Positions 10,400 through 17,859 of a DNA stretch of 36,449 nucleotides are shown one piece after another. A program made the translations under genes and the position numbers. Within the stretch, counting starts at the first letter, position 1. Each line of letters opens with the position of its first letter. This DNA comes from an uncultured Lachnospiraceae bacterium. GTDB lineage: Bacteria; Bacillota; Clostridia; Lachnospirales; Lachnospiraceae. The stretch lies in NCBI GenBank assembly GCA_947630595.1, contig CANRIG010000028.1, forward strand, positions 1 to 36,449, read 5' to 3'. Under the pieces are notes generated by a model that was not told the DNA's origin, searched no databases, and was given only the letters and a program-made list of their open reading frames with translations.

Positions 10400-10996
10400 T
10401 CAGGAGAAAAACCTCCGGTAAATCCACATCCCCGCGGCGATCAGAAGCAGCACCGGCAGCAGCTCCCACAGGATCGTGAACAGCGTGCCCAGCACGAGGA
10501 ACACGATCGCCAGCACCAGAATCAGGATCAGCCAGCCCTTGAATCCGAATTTGTGCACATGAAAACCGCCCCCGTAGACGTCCGGTCCGGACTCGTCGTA
10601 CCCGTCGTACCCATTGCCGTACGGATTTTCTTCCTGCGCGTTTCCATAGAAACCGCCGTACGCGTCGTCAAAGGGATTCCCGTAGACCTCCCGGTACGGT
10701 TCCTGCGCGTCGTCCGCCTCCCCGTACGAGCCGTCCGCGCGCTCCGTGTAAACGGTTTCGGCGCGGCTGTAGGCCGGCTCCTGCTCCCCCTCGCGCTCCT
10801 GGTCCACATCCAGGATCGTGCGCGCAATCAGGCGGGGATCGCCGAGCGTCTCCAGCACCTGCTCCTCGGTCTTTCCCTTCTGTATTTCCTGCTCGATATA
10901 GTTTCCGTAGTAGCGGAGCGTATCCTCCACTTCCCCGTCGGACAGCTCCCTGCGCAGCATGCGGCCGAGCGTCTCCAGAAATTCCTGCCTCGTCAT
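10400..10996 (-). CDS. DUF1700-type membrane protein
   Basis: The 198-residue protein opens with MTRQEFLETLGRMLRRELSDGEVEDTLRYYGNYI, the short helical N-terminal domain of DUF1700/HAAS-type proteins, including the LGDPRLIARTIL segment that marks the end of that domain. A long Gly/Tyr/Glu/Asp-rich, probably disordered linker (about 70-145) follows, then two close membrane segments (about 155-195) ending WIYRRFFS. Related proteins are often encoded with PadR-type regulators; none is present here. The ATG has AGGAGGT a few bases upstream and its own promoter. Function is unknown; the family is thought to link cytosolic signals to membrane partners. Confidence 0.8.
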   Translation of the reverse strand: MTRQEFLETLGRMLRRELSDGEVEDTLRYYGNYIEQEIQKGKTEEQVLETLGDPRLIARTILDVDQEREGEQEPAYSRAETVYTERADGSYGEADDAQEPYREVYGNPFDDAYGGFYGNAQEENPYGNGYDGYDESGPDVYGGGFHVHKFGFKGWLILILVLAIVFLVLGTLFTILWELLPVLLLIAAGMWIYRRFFS

Positions 10997-11050
10997 ATAA
11001 CCTCCTGTACCTGCCTGTTCCGGCTTCCTGTCAGTTTCCGTTTGATACCT

Positions 11051-11079
11051 ACTATACCCCAATCTCTTTTCTTCCGCAA
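11051..11079 (-). promoter_or_regulatory. Promoter of the DUF1700 gene
   Basis: TTGCGG (11074-11079) and TATAGT (11051-11056) are 17 bases apart on the minus strand, about 55 bases before the ATG. Confidence 0.7.
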
Positions 11080-11123
11080 GTATCTCGTTTCCGATATTCC
11101 GGCCAAACGTCCGCGATATGCGA

Positions 11124-11158
11124 AACCGGAGCCCCTCCTTCGCGGAAAAGCCCCGGTT
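11124..11158 (-). terminator. Terminator-like hairpin downstream of cstA
   Basis: AACCGGAGC (11124-11132) and GCCCCGGTT (11150-11158) form a nine-pair stem with one G-U pair, 26 bases past the cstA stop on the minus strand. Only three T residues follow the stem, so it may be a weak terminator. Confidence 0.5.
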
Positions 11159-11184
11159 CTGGTATTGCTTATTTTCGATGCAGA

Positions 11185-12906
11185 TTATTTCTTCTGCTTG
11201 GTCAGCGTCTGAATGCCTTCCACTGCCAACACGATTGCCAGGATGACAAGCAGGATTGCGATGCCTGCGCGCGTCCACATCCAGCCGACGCCTGCCGCCG
11301 CGCCCGCGGTTGCGTTCTTGACGTTGGTCATGATGGTCTGGCACAGGGATACGATGGTAACCACCAGCATGAACGCCATCGGGAACAGGAACATCTTGTT
11401 GTTCTTGCCCATCTTGCCGAGCCATGCCGCCACTGCCAGCAGGCCGAGCGCTGCCAGAAGCTGGTTTGCCGCGCCGAACAGCGGCCAGATGTTGGAGTAA
11501 CCGGTCATGCCGAGCGCGATGCCGAGCACTACCGTGATGATCGTAGCCACGTACGGGTTGGTCAGGGTCTTCTTGAAGCCGGTCGCATCCTCATAGGTCT
11601 GACCCGGCTCAAGCCAGAACTCCTGGAACATGTAACGTGCCAGACGGGTCGCCGTGTCGAGGGATGTCAGACAGAAAGCGGATACCGCCAGGATCAGCAT
11701 TGCGTAGATTACGCTCTCCGCGCCTTTCAGGAACGGGATCGTCGCGCACATGCGGGAGATACCGGTTGCGAATACCTGCGTCGGATTGGTGATGCCGCCC
11801 GGAACATAGTCTTTCCAGATGTAGCCGACTGCGCACAGGGAAATCAGCGCCAGCGCGCACTCGATCAGCATGCCGCCGTAAGCGATCGGCTTCGCGTCCG
11901 TCTCTTTATCCAGCTGCTTGGACGTCGTACCGGAACCAACCAGCGAGTGGAAACCGGAGATTGCGCCGCAGGCGATGGTGACGAACAGCGCCGGGAACAG
12001 GCTGCCCAGAGAGGTGCCTGCGCCTGCCGTCGCCTGATCTACGAAACCGGTGAACGCCGGAATCTCCAGCGACGGATGAGCGCCGAGGATGCCTACCACT
12101 GCCACGATCATCATGCCGTAAAGCAGGAAGGAGCTCAGGTAGTCACGCGGCTGGAGCAGAATCCAGACCGGGGTGACGGATGCCACCGCAATGTAAATAC
12201 CAACGATGATCATCCAGGTGGAACCGCTCAGGTAAATCGGATGGAAGTTCAGGCCGATCGCCATGCAGACGATGATGGCAGCCACGCCGATCACAGTGGA
12301 AACACCGAGGGATGCGTTCTTTCTGTATACCATCATACCGAAGATAATCGCGATGACGATGAACAGAACGGAAATCATGGCCGTCGACGCGTTCGCCGAG
12401 CTTGCCGCCATGTCGAGAGCGCCGCTCTCATCATATGTAGCCTTGAACGTGTTGGCAACGATGGATGCAAATGCCGCCACGACAAGGATCAGGGTCAGGT
12501 AGGAGAAGATGATGAACAGCTTCTTCGCACGCGAACCGATACTCGTCGCGATAACCTCACCGATGGACTGTCCTTTGTTTCTTACGGATGCAAACAATGC
12601 GCCGAAGTCATGCATTGCACCGAAGAAGATGCCGCCGATCAGAACCCACAGCATAACCGGCACCCAGCCGAATACTGCCGCCTGAATCGGTCCGTTGATC
12701 GGGCCCGCGCCCGCGATGGATGAGAAATGATGTCCCATCAATACCGGTGCTTTCGCCGGAACGTAGTCGTTGCCGTCTTCCAGCTCATGCGCCGGGGTCG
12801 TCTTTACGTCGCCGACTCCCCACTGGTCTGCCAGCCATTTGCCGTAGCAGACGTAGCCGAGAATCAGGACAACAACACCTACTAACAAAATTACTACCGC
12901 ATTCAT
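11185..12906 (-). CDS. cstA: CstA-family carbon starvation protein / pyruvate transporter
   Basis: This polytopic inner-membrane protein belongs to the CstA/BtsT family; studied E. coli members take up pyruvate or peptides. The 573-residue sequence shows the family hallmark GHHFSSIAGAGPINGPIQAA (58-77) and many hydrophobic segments spread along its length, ending in a hydrophobic helix and KKK tail. The ATG has AGGAGGT nine bases upstream. It follows an uncharacterised 173-residue protein by 25 bases, so the pair is probably one transcript starting at the promoter near 13634-13662, with a terminator-like hairpin inside the leader. No BtsSR/LytTR-type regulator is nearby. Confidence 0.93.
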   Translation of the reverse strand: MNAVVILLVGVVVLILGYVCYGKWLADQWGVGDVKTTPAHELEDGNDYVPAKAPVLMGHHFSSIAGAGPINGPIQAAVFGWVPVMLWVLIGGIFFGAMHDFGALFASVRNKGQSIGEVIATSIGSRAKKLFIIFSYLTLILVVAAFASIVANTFKATYDESGALDMAASSANASTAMISVLFIVIAIIFGMMVYRKNASLGVSTVIGVAAIIVCMAIGLNFHPIYLSGSTWMIIVGIYIAVASVTPVWILLQPRDYLSSFLLYGMMIVAVVGILGAHPSLEIPAFTGFVDQATAGAGTSLGSLFPALFVTIACGAISGFHSLVGSGTTSKQLDKETDAKPIAYGGMLIECALALISLCAVGYIWKDYVPGGITNPTQVFATGISRMCATIPFLKGAESVIYAMLILAVSAFCLTSLDTATRLARYMFQEFWLEPGQTYEDATGFKKTLTNPYVATIITVVLGIALGMTGYSNIWPLFGAANQLLAALGLLAVAAWLGKMGKNNKMFLFPMAFMLVVTIVSLCQTIMTNVKNATAGAAAGVGWMWTRAGIAILLVILAIVLAVEGIQTLTKQKK

Positions 12907-12931
12907 GTTGTAATGACCTCCTTTTTCTCTT

Positions 12932-13453
12932 TCATGAATTTAGTATATTTTTCATAAATTTCGCGTTGCCGCGGCCCATCCGGTTCGTGAACACCCTGGA
13001 ACCGTCGCGGACGATGGCGGCCGTATGGACGTGCATCCATCCATACCACGAAAAATGAAAACTTTTGTAAATCCGGCATTTCTCAACCAGCTTCCTGGCC
13101 CCGGCGGTACAGGCGTCGCAGACAAACACCGCCGTGATGTAGCTGTACATGTGGCCCGGTTTGGGGTCGATCAGCTTCATGCCTTCCTCATATGCATACG
13201 CTTTGCAGCGCTCAAATATATCCTCCGTCAGCTCCGGAACGGAAAACAGATACACAAACTCGTTGCTGTCCGCCTCCCACAGCTTCGCCTTTTTCAGCAG
13301 CACATACTTTTCGGAGTGAACGTAAAAGTAACAGGTCGCCTCCAGCGGAAGCCCCTCCTGCGGCGGCTGCGCAAACCGCTCCACATCGAAATACGGTTCG
13401 TAGTTTTTCAGCAGCCTTTCAACAATCTGTTCCCGGCTCAGCGCCAATTCCAT
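12932..13453 (-). CDS. Conserved-looking hypothetical protein encoded with cstA
   Basis: I do not recognise an experimentally characterised family. The 173-residue product (MELALSREQIVERLLKNYEP) is soluble with no signal peptide. It is rich in aromatic residues, with a segment FDVERFAQPP near the N-terminus, LKKAKLWEADSNEFVYLF in the middle, KPGHMYSYITAVFVCDACT with a C-x2-C pair, and YKSFHFSWYGWMHVHTAAI near the end. The second ATG is chosen since AAGGAAG is six bases upstream; the first ATG (13457-13459) directly abuts that site. The gene ends 25 bases before cstA, suggesting a role linked to carbon-starvation transport. A leader with a strong hairpin precedes it. Confidence 0.8.
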   Translation of the reverse strand: MELALSREQIVERLLKNYEPYFDVERFAQPPQEGLPLEATCYFYVHSEKYVLLKKAKLWEADSNEFVYLFSVPELTEDIFERCKAYAYEEGMKLIDPKPGHMYSYITAVFVCDACTAGARKLVEKCRIYKSFHFSWYGWMHVHTAAIVRDGSRVFTNRMGRGNAKFMKNILNS

Positions 13454-13486
13454 AGACATCTTCCTTATCGCGGGACGGGCGTTTGT

Positions 13487-13512
13487 GCTTTTTCACTTTA
13501 ACTTGAAAAAGC
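13487..13512. other. Inverted repeat in the leader of the cstA unit
   Basis: GCTTTTTCA (13487-13495) and TGAAAAAGC (13504-13512) form a perfect nine-pair stem with an eight-base loop, between the terminator-like hairpin and the ribosome site of the gene at 12932-13453. Confidence 0.7.
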
Positions 13513-13528
13513 GTTCTGTGTGGAAAAA

Positions 13529-13551
13529 TACCGATGCCGGGGGCATCGGTA
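13529..13551 (-). terminator. Strong intrinsic terminator, possibly an attenuator, before the cstA unit
   Basis: TACCGATGCC and GGCATCGGTA form a perfect ten-pair stem with a three-base loop; on the minus strand TTTTT follows directly. It lies 171 bases beyond the Na/Pi gene and 76 bases before the next start codon, but downstream of a good promoter (13634-13662). It may therefore act both as a terminator for upstream transcripts and as an attenuator for cstA. Confidence 0.85.
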
Positions 13552-13633
13552 CCTGCCAGTGATGAACTCCTTTGTCCCTGTTACATTCTAAAGCGTTTCT
13601 AAATTTATTAAAATTCTATAAATATCTGAATGA

Positions 13634-13662
13634 ATATTAGCACCAATGCAGGAAAAATGCAA
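13634..13662 (-). promoter_or_regulatory. Promoter of the 12932-13453/cstA unit
   Basis: TTGCAT (13657-13662), a 17-base spacer and TAATAT (13634-13639) lie on the minus strand. The same two hexamers and spacer occur at the groES promoter. Transcription would start near 13627, giving a leader of about 175 bases. Confidence 0.7.
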
Positions 13663-13721
13663 GCACATATTTCAGATAATCATAAGAATCTGTCGCGCAC
13701 CTGAAATACGCGGGTTTTCGC

Positions 13722-15365
13722 TCAGTTCTGCTCCGGCCGCAGGAACGGGGCGGAGCTCTCGTTGCCGACCGCCTCCGCGATGTTGATCGCGTGGTTGACG
13801 ATTCTCAGGTAGCTGTTGATCGCCTCCACGAAGGTCAGGCCCTGGGAGAACGTGCACTCCTTGCGCTTCAGGCGCTCCATGTGGTTGGTCTGCGCCAGGG
13901 AGGCCTTCTTGATGATCTTTCGCTCGCGCTTGCGCAGGTCGATCCAGGCTTCCACGGTGATCTCGCGGTTGTGGAACAGCACCATCGCCTCGTTCAGCAC
14001 GTCCAGCACCATCTCGTAAATCTCCTGCAGCTCCTCCTTCGCGGCCACGGAGTACACCAGCCCGTCCTCCACGCAGGTCTCGTTCTGCATCAGGATCCGC
14101 ACCGTGTGGTCGCCGATCTGCTCCAGGTCATTGATGACGTGGAACGCGCAGCCGATGTAGCGCGACACCCGCGACGGAAGCTGCAGCGCGTTGATCTTGG
14201 TAAAATAGGAAGTAATCTCGGAGGCCAGATAATCGGTCACCTGCTCGCGGTCGCGGATGTCGCCGGCCGTCGAGACGTCGTGCCGGAGCAGTCCCTCGGT
14301 CGCCTCGGAAAGCCCGACCCGCACGATGTCCGCCATGCGCGCCACTTCCTTGTCCACCTGCAGCACGATCACGGCCGGGGAACCGGTCATGTTGGAGTCG
14401 ATGTACTCGAGGCGGAACGCGCTCTCGTGCGCCTGCTTCGGGATCAGCATATAAGTCCATTTTACCACCAGGTTGACCAGCGGCAGCAGCACCACGCCCG
14501 TCACGACCTTAAACAGGATGTGGTACAGCGAAATCTGGAACATCGCGTTCGGGACGTACGTCTCGATCAGCGAGGTCAGCGGCGTCAGCATGGTAAGCGG
14601 CATAAACAAAACCGCGCCGACGACGTTGAAAATCAGGTAAATCATGGCCGCGCGCTTGGCGTTGTTCTTGGCGTTGAGCGCGGACAAAAGCGGCGGCGTC
14701 GAGGAGCCGACGTTGATGCCGCAGATGATAAAAGCCGCAAAGTAAAGAGGCATCAGGCCCTGCATGGCCAGCGCCTGCAGCACGCCGACCGCGGCCGACG
14801 AGCTCTGGATGATCGCGCACAGCAGCACGCCCACGGCAAAGCCGAGCAGCGGGTTTTTGGCGTGCATGATGAAATTCTGGAACGGCGCATAGTCCTTGAG
14901 CGGGGACATGGCCGCGCTCATCGTGTGCAGTCCCTGAAACAGCAGGCCGAAGCCCAGCACCACCTGGCCGATGTAGCGCTTTTTCTTCTTGCGCGCATAC
15001 AGAAGGAGCGCCGCGCCGAGGCAGATACAGATGGGCGCGATCCCGGAAACGTCGAGCGCGATCAATACGCTCGTGATGGTGGTACCGATGTTGGCGCCGA
15101 AGATGACGCCCGTCGCCTGCGCCAGATCCATGATCTCGGCATTGATAAAGCCCATCACCATCACGGTCGTCGCCGAGGAGGACTGAATCACGACCGTGAC
15201 CAGAGCTCCGAGCAGGAAGCCTATGACGCGGTTTCTTGTCAGCTTTTCCAGCAGGTCTTTCATCTTGGAACCGGCCGCCAGTTCAAGTCCCTCTCCCATG
15301 TACTTCATGCCGAACAGGAAAAGGCCCAGGCCGCCAAACAGCGAAATAATACTGCTAATTCCCAT
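13722..15365 (-). CDS. Na/Pi cotransporter family protein with C-terminal PhoU-like domain
   Basis: The 547-residue protein contains two inverted copies of the Na/Pi-II core, each with the signature QSSSA: VVIQSSSATTVMVMGF (about 58-73) and AIIQSSSAAVGVLQAL in the second half. Several membrane segments cover residues 1-310; the remaining part (about 340-540) is helical and cytosolic and resembles PhoU. Such proteins are often annotated as sodium-dependent phosphate exporters or importers; direction is not known. It has no ribosome site immediately before the ATG; instead a GGGAAA/TTTCCC hairpin intervenes between AAAGGGAGG and the start. It stands alone between tRNA-Gly and the cstA leader. 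Confidence 0.92.
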   Translation of the reverse strand: MGISSIISLFGGLGLFLFGMKYMGEGLELAAGSKMKDLLEKLTRNRVIGFLLGALVTVVIQSSSATTVMVMGFINAEIMDLAQATGVIFGANIGTTITSVLIALDVSGIAPICICLGAALLLYARKKKKRYIGQVVLGFGLLFQGLHTMSAAMSPLKDYAPFQNFIMHAKNPLLGFAVGVLLCAIIQSSSAAVGVLQALAMQGLMPLYFAAFIICGINVGSSTPPLLSALNAKNNAKRAAMIYLIFNVVGAVLFMPLTMLTPLTSLIETYVPNAMFQISLYHILFKVVTGVVLLPLVNLVVKWTYMLIPKQAHESAFRLEYIDSNMTGSPAVIVLQVDKEVARMADIVRVGLSEATEGLLRHDVSTAGDIRDREQVTDYLASEITSYFTKINALQLPSRVSRYIGCAFHVINDLEQIGDHTVRILMQNETCVEDGLVYSVAAKEELQEIYEMVLDVLNEAMVLFHNREITVEAWIDLRKRERKIIKKASLAQTNHMERLKRKECTFSQGLTFVEAINSYLRIVNHAINIAEAVGNESSAPFLRPEQN

Positions 15366-15375
15366 TTGTACTTTC

Positions 15376-15395
15376 GGGAAACGCCTTTGTTTCCC
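15376..15395. other. Hairpin in the 5' leader of the Na/Pi gene
   Basis: GGGAAA (15376-15381) and TTTCCC (15390-15395) pair across an eight-base loop, ten bases before the ATG on the minus strand. A ribosome-binding-like AAAGGGAGG lies on its far side. Confidence 0.5.
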
Positions 15396-15530
15396 TTGCC
15401 TCCCTTTATAAAATTACACTGCTTCCTATTAAAATTCAAAATTAAGTCAGGATAAGCATACCACAAAATACCGGATTATGTAAAGGGCGGGTAAAGCAAA
15501 TGTAAAAACAATCATAAATCACCGCACAAA

Positions 15531-15556
15531 AAAATCTCTGATTTCTCAGAGATTTT
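15531..15556 (-). terminator. Terminator of tRNA-Gly
   Basis: AAAATCTCTG (15531-15540) and CAGAGATTTT (15547-15556) form a ten-pair stem with a six-base loop. On the minus strand it begins five bases after the tRNA end and is followed by a run of T. Confidence 0.88.
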
Positions 15557-15560
15557 CAAG

Positions 15561-15633
15561 AGCGACAGACGGGACTCGAACCCGCGACCTCCACCTTGGC
15601 AAGGTGGCATACCACCAACTGTACTACTGTCGC
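15561..15633 (-). tRNA. tRNA-Gly(GCC)
   Basis: On the minus strand the acceptor arms GCGACAG (5') and CTGTCGC (3') pair completely. The anticodon stem CCACC/GGTGG encloses TTGCCAA, giving anticodon GCC (15598-15600), and the T arm carries TTCGAGT between GCGGG and CCCGT. CCA is not encoded. It is a single-gene unit with its own promoter and terminator. Confidence 0.97.
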
Positions 15634-15662
15634 ATATTCATTTGTTCTGCTGAACAATGGTT

Positions 15663-15691
15663 ACTATACTACAACTTGCCCGGGATGTCAA
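15663..15691 (-). promoter_or_regulatory. Promoter of tRNA-Gly
   Basis: TTGACA (15686-15691), a 17-base spacer and TATAGT (15663-15668) on the minus strand make a near-consensus sigma-A promoter about 30 bases upstream of the tRNA. Confidence 0.9.
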
Positions 15692-15748
15692 CAGGTTTTT
15701 TCAAAAATTTTTCGCCGCAAAAAAATTTCCATATTCTGCAAAAATGTA

Positions 15749-15777
15749 TCGTCATTCTAAAAAAGATGTGTTAAAAT
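15749..15777 (+). promoter_or_regulatory. Promoter of fba
   Basis: TCGTCA (15749-15754) and TAAAAT (15772-15777) are 17 bases apart; TG at 15769-15770 extends the -10. Transcription would start about 25 bases before the fba ATG. Confidence 0.65.
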
Positions 15778-15809
15778 AGGTGCAAATTATTAGAAGGAGG
15801 GATTTACCC

Positions 15810-16748
15810 ATGGCTTTAGTAACAACTACCGAGATGTTCAAAAAAGCTTATGCCGGCGGCTATGCGATCGGCGCATTCAACGTAAACAATATGGAAATCG
15901 TCCAGGCGATCACCGAGGCGGCGGGCGAGCTCAACTCCCCGATCATCCTTCAGGTGTCCGCTGGCGCAAGAAAATATGCGAACCACACCTATCTGGTAAA
16001 GCTGGTTGAGGCGGCTCTGATCGAGAACCCGAATATCCCGATCGCTCTGCATCTGGATCACGGCGCAGACTTCGAGATCTGCAAATCCTGCATCGACGGC
16101 GGCTTCACTTCCGTTATGATCGACGGCTCCAAGTACGCGTTCCAGGACAACATCGAGCTGACCAAGAAGGTCGTGGAATACGCGCACGCGCACGGCGTTG
16201 TCGTTGAGGCTGAGCTCGGCAAGCTGGCAGGCATCGAGGACGACGTAAAGGTATCCGCTGAGGATTCTTCCTACACGCAGCCGGATGAAGTCGAGGAGTT
16301 CGTCACCAAGACCGGCGTTGACTCCCTGGCAATCGCGATCGGCACCAGCCACGGCGCATACAAGTTCAAACCGGGCACAAAGCCGCAGCTTCGCTTCGAC
16401 ATCCTGCATGAGATCGAAAAGAGGATTCCGGAGTTCCCGATCGTGCTTCACGGCGCATCCTCCGTTCCACAGGAATACGTGAAGATCATCAACGAGAACG
16501 GCGGCCACCTCAAGGATGCCATCGGCGTTCCGGAGGATCAGCTCCGCGAGGCGGCAAGATCCGCAGTCTGCAAGATCAACATCGACTCCGACCTTCGCCT
16601 TGGCCTGACCGCAGGCGTCCGCGAGGTCCTGTTCAAGGATCCGTCGATCTTTGATCCGCGCGATTACCTCAAAGTCGGCCGCGCAAACGTAAAGGCAGTC
16701 GTCGCTCACAAGATCAGAGACGTGCTGGGCAGCGAAGGCAAGGCCTGA
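15810..16748 (+). CDS. fba: Class II fructose-1,6-bisphosphate aldolase
   Basis: This zinc enzyme of glycolysis and gluconeogenesis cleaves fructose-1,6-bisphosphate into two triose phosphates. The 312-residue protein has the metal/catalytic motif HLDHG (81-85), GTSHG (178-182) with a further zinc histidine, and LHGASSVP with the last one, matching the class II family; length is normal. The ATG follows GAAGGAGG at eight bases. Upstream codons in frame lack a ribosome site. It is transcribed alone, opposite to most neighbours, from its own promoter and closed by a strong terminator. Codon choice is strongly biased toward GCC/GGC/AAG-type codons, as expected for a highly expressed gene. Confidence 0.97.
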   Translation: MALVTTTEMFKKAYAGGYAIGAFNVNNMEIVQAITEAAGELNSPIILQVSAGARKYANHTYLVKLVEAALIENPNIPIALHLDHGADFEICKSCIDGGFTSVMIDGSKYAFQDNIELTKKVVEYAHAHGVVVEAELGKLAGIEDDVKVSAEDSSYTQPDEVEEFVTKTGVDSLAIAIGTSHGAYKFKPGTKPQLRFDILHEIEKRIPEFPIVLHGASSVPQEYVKIINENGGHLKDAIGVPEDQLREAARSAVCKINIDSDLRLGLTAGVREVLFKDPSIFDPRDYLKVGRANVKAVVAHKIRDVLGSEGKA

Positions 16749-16808
16749 CGCCGGCGGCGGGAGGCGCACCGTTTCCCGGTATCCGGTCCCGGATTTCAGA
16801 AAACAGTC

Positions 16809-16846
16809 AAAAACACCCGTCAGGCTTTTTCGCCGCGGGTGTTTTT
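16809..16846 (+). terminator. Terminator of fba
   Basis: AAAAACACCCG (16809-16819) pairs perfectly with CGGGTGTTTTT (16836-16846) over a 16-base loop, about 60 bases after the fba stop. The A and T tails allow it to work in both directions, also for the convergent gene at 16937. Confidence 0.88.
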
Positions 16847-16936
16847 CTCAGTATCGGTTTTTATTTATACCGGTCTTTCTCCCTGCATATCGTTATCGGA
16901 CTTCATCCATGCCGGACGTTCCCTTGCGCCGTTCCG

Positions 16937-17716
16937 TCACCGCAGGGCGGCCAGCTTTCCTCCGGCCGCCTCGAAGGCAGCCGCGTCCTCCCTCCGGCAC
17001 ACGCTCGCCATATAGCGCTGATGCTGCGGACGCGCCGCCTCCATCCCGTCCACGTGCACAATCCGCAGGTCAATCCACAGCTCCTCTCCCGCCGCCATCA
17101 CATTAGCAAGGGCAATCCCGGTCTCAAACTGGGCCGCCGCCATCTTCCGCGCCGGCGTGGCCCCGGCCATGAAATGAATGCAGCCGTCGCGGCACAGCAC
17201 GCGGGCCGCTCCCGCGGACACCCGCAGCTTGGTCCTGGCGTCGGAGAGCACCTCCGCGTCCCAGTTGTTCGCAAATTCTCTGCACACGCAGGGCCGCTCA
17301 GATGGTGCGGCCGTCTTTTTCCGCCGCTCCCCGTCCGGCACGGCCGCGCCGAACGCCAGCGCCGCGCTGCAGCGGCCGCGCTCCGCCTCCGTGCGCAAAG
17401 AAGGCGGCAGCTCCCGCAAAATCCGGGCCGCCAGTCCCAGAAACCGCAGAAACAGAGCCAGCTGTCCGGCCGCGTACCCGAGGCTGAAAAAATCCTTTCC
17501 GGGCGTCGACAGGACCAGATAATACGGGGCCGCGCCGTTTTTTCGCCCGTCCTGCCCCGGCTGCCCGGCCAGACGGTACGCAAGCGACGCCGAAGCATCC
17601 GGCAGCGTCAGCCGCCCGGCATACCGCAGCACAGAGTCCAGCAGCGCGGGATCCAGTTCCTCCTGCAAAAACTCCTGTACCGGTTCCCGGTCTCTCCATT
17701 TTTTCCATAAATCCAT
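16937..17716 (-). CDS. Nitroreductase-like protein (putative)
   Basis: The 259-residue product begins MDLWKKWRDREPVQEF. The stretch PYYLVLSTPGKDFFSLGYAAGQLALFLRFLGLAARIL (about 65-101) resembles the FMN/dimer-interface helices of TM1586-type nitroreductases, but I see no full flavin-binding set, so the activity is unsure. The C-terminal half carries many Arg/Cys residues and no known motif. AGGTGG lies ten bases before the ATG. The gene is 143 bases after the MATE transporter, with a possible extended -10 promoter and a 12-base palindrome in between, and it meets fba tail to tail at the shared terminator. Confidence 0.6.
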   Translation of the reverse strand: MDLWKKWRDREPVQEFLQEELDPALLDSVLRYAGRLTLPDASASLAYRLAGQPGQDGRKNGAAPYYLVLSTPGKDFFSLGYAAGQLALFLRFLGLAARILRELPPSLRTEAERGRCSAALAFGAAVPDGERRKKTAAPSERPCVCREFANNWDAEVLSDARTKLRVSAGAARVLCRDGCIHFMAGATPARKMAAAQFETGIALANVMAAGEELWIDLRIVHVDGMEAARPQHQRYMASVCRREDAAAFEAAGGKLAALR

Positions 17717-17760
17717 GTTCGTTCATCCACCTGACATCTATTTGATATTTTTTATTAACA

Positions 17761-17778
17761 TTTGTTAACAAAATTGTA
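17761..17778 (-). promoter_or_regulatory. Extended -10 element with adjoining palindrome
   Basis: On the minus strand TG-T-TACAAT (-10 at 17773-17778) is directly followed by the 12-base palindrome TTTGTTAACAAA (17761-17772), with another TTAACA nearby. The placement at the transcription start suggests an operator for the nitroreductase-like gene; no repressor is identified. Confidence 0.4.
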
Positions 17779-17859
17779 ACATATATCTTTTCAAAATGCC
17801 AGTGGTTTTTATAAATTTTTCTACATTTTTTTGCATCGCCGCGCGGGCCGCCGGACATC

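Noticed and set aside
10997-11425. Longer DUF1700 protein reaching into cstA
   Set aside because: The upstream part is the antisense-free alternate frame of cstA, crosses the hairpin and promoter, and has no family similarity.
13529-13627. T-box riboswitch before the cstA unit
   Set aside because: GGCAGGTACCG slightly recalls the T-box sequence, but the leader before the terminator is only about 80 bases, and no specifier stem or AG/GNUG boxes are seen.
13791-15455. 554-codon plus-strand frame opposite the Na/Pi gene
   Set aside because: It is a shadow of the minus-strand gene, with low-complexity His/Arg/Gln-rich sequence and no ribosome site.
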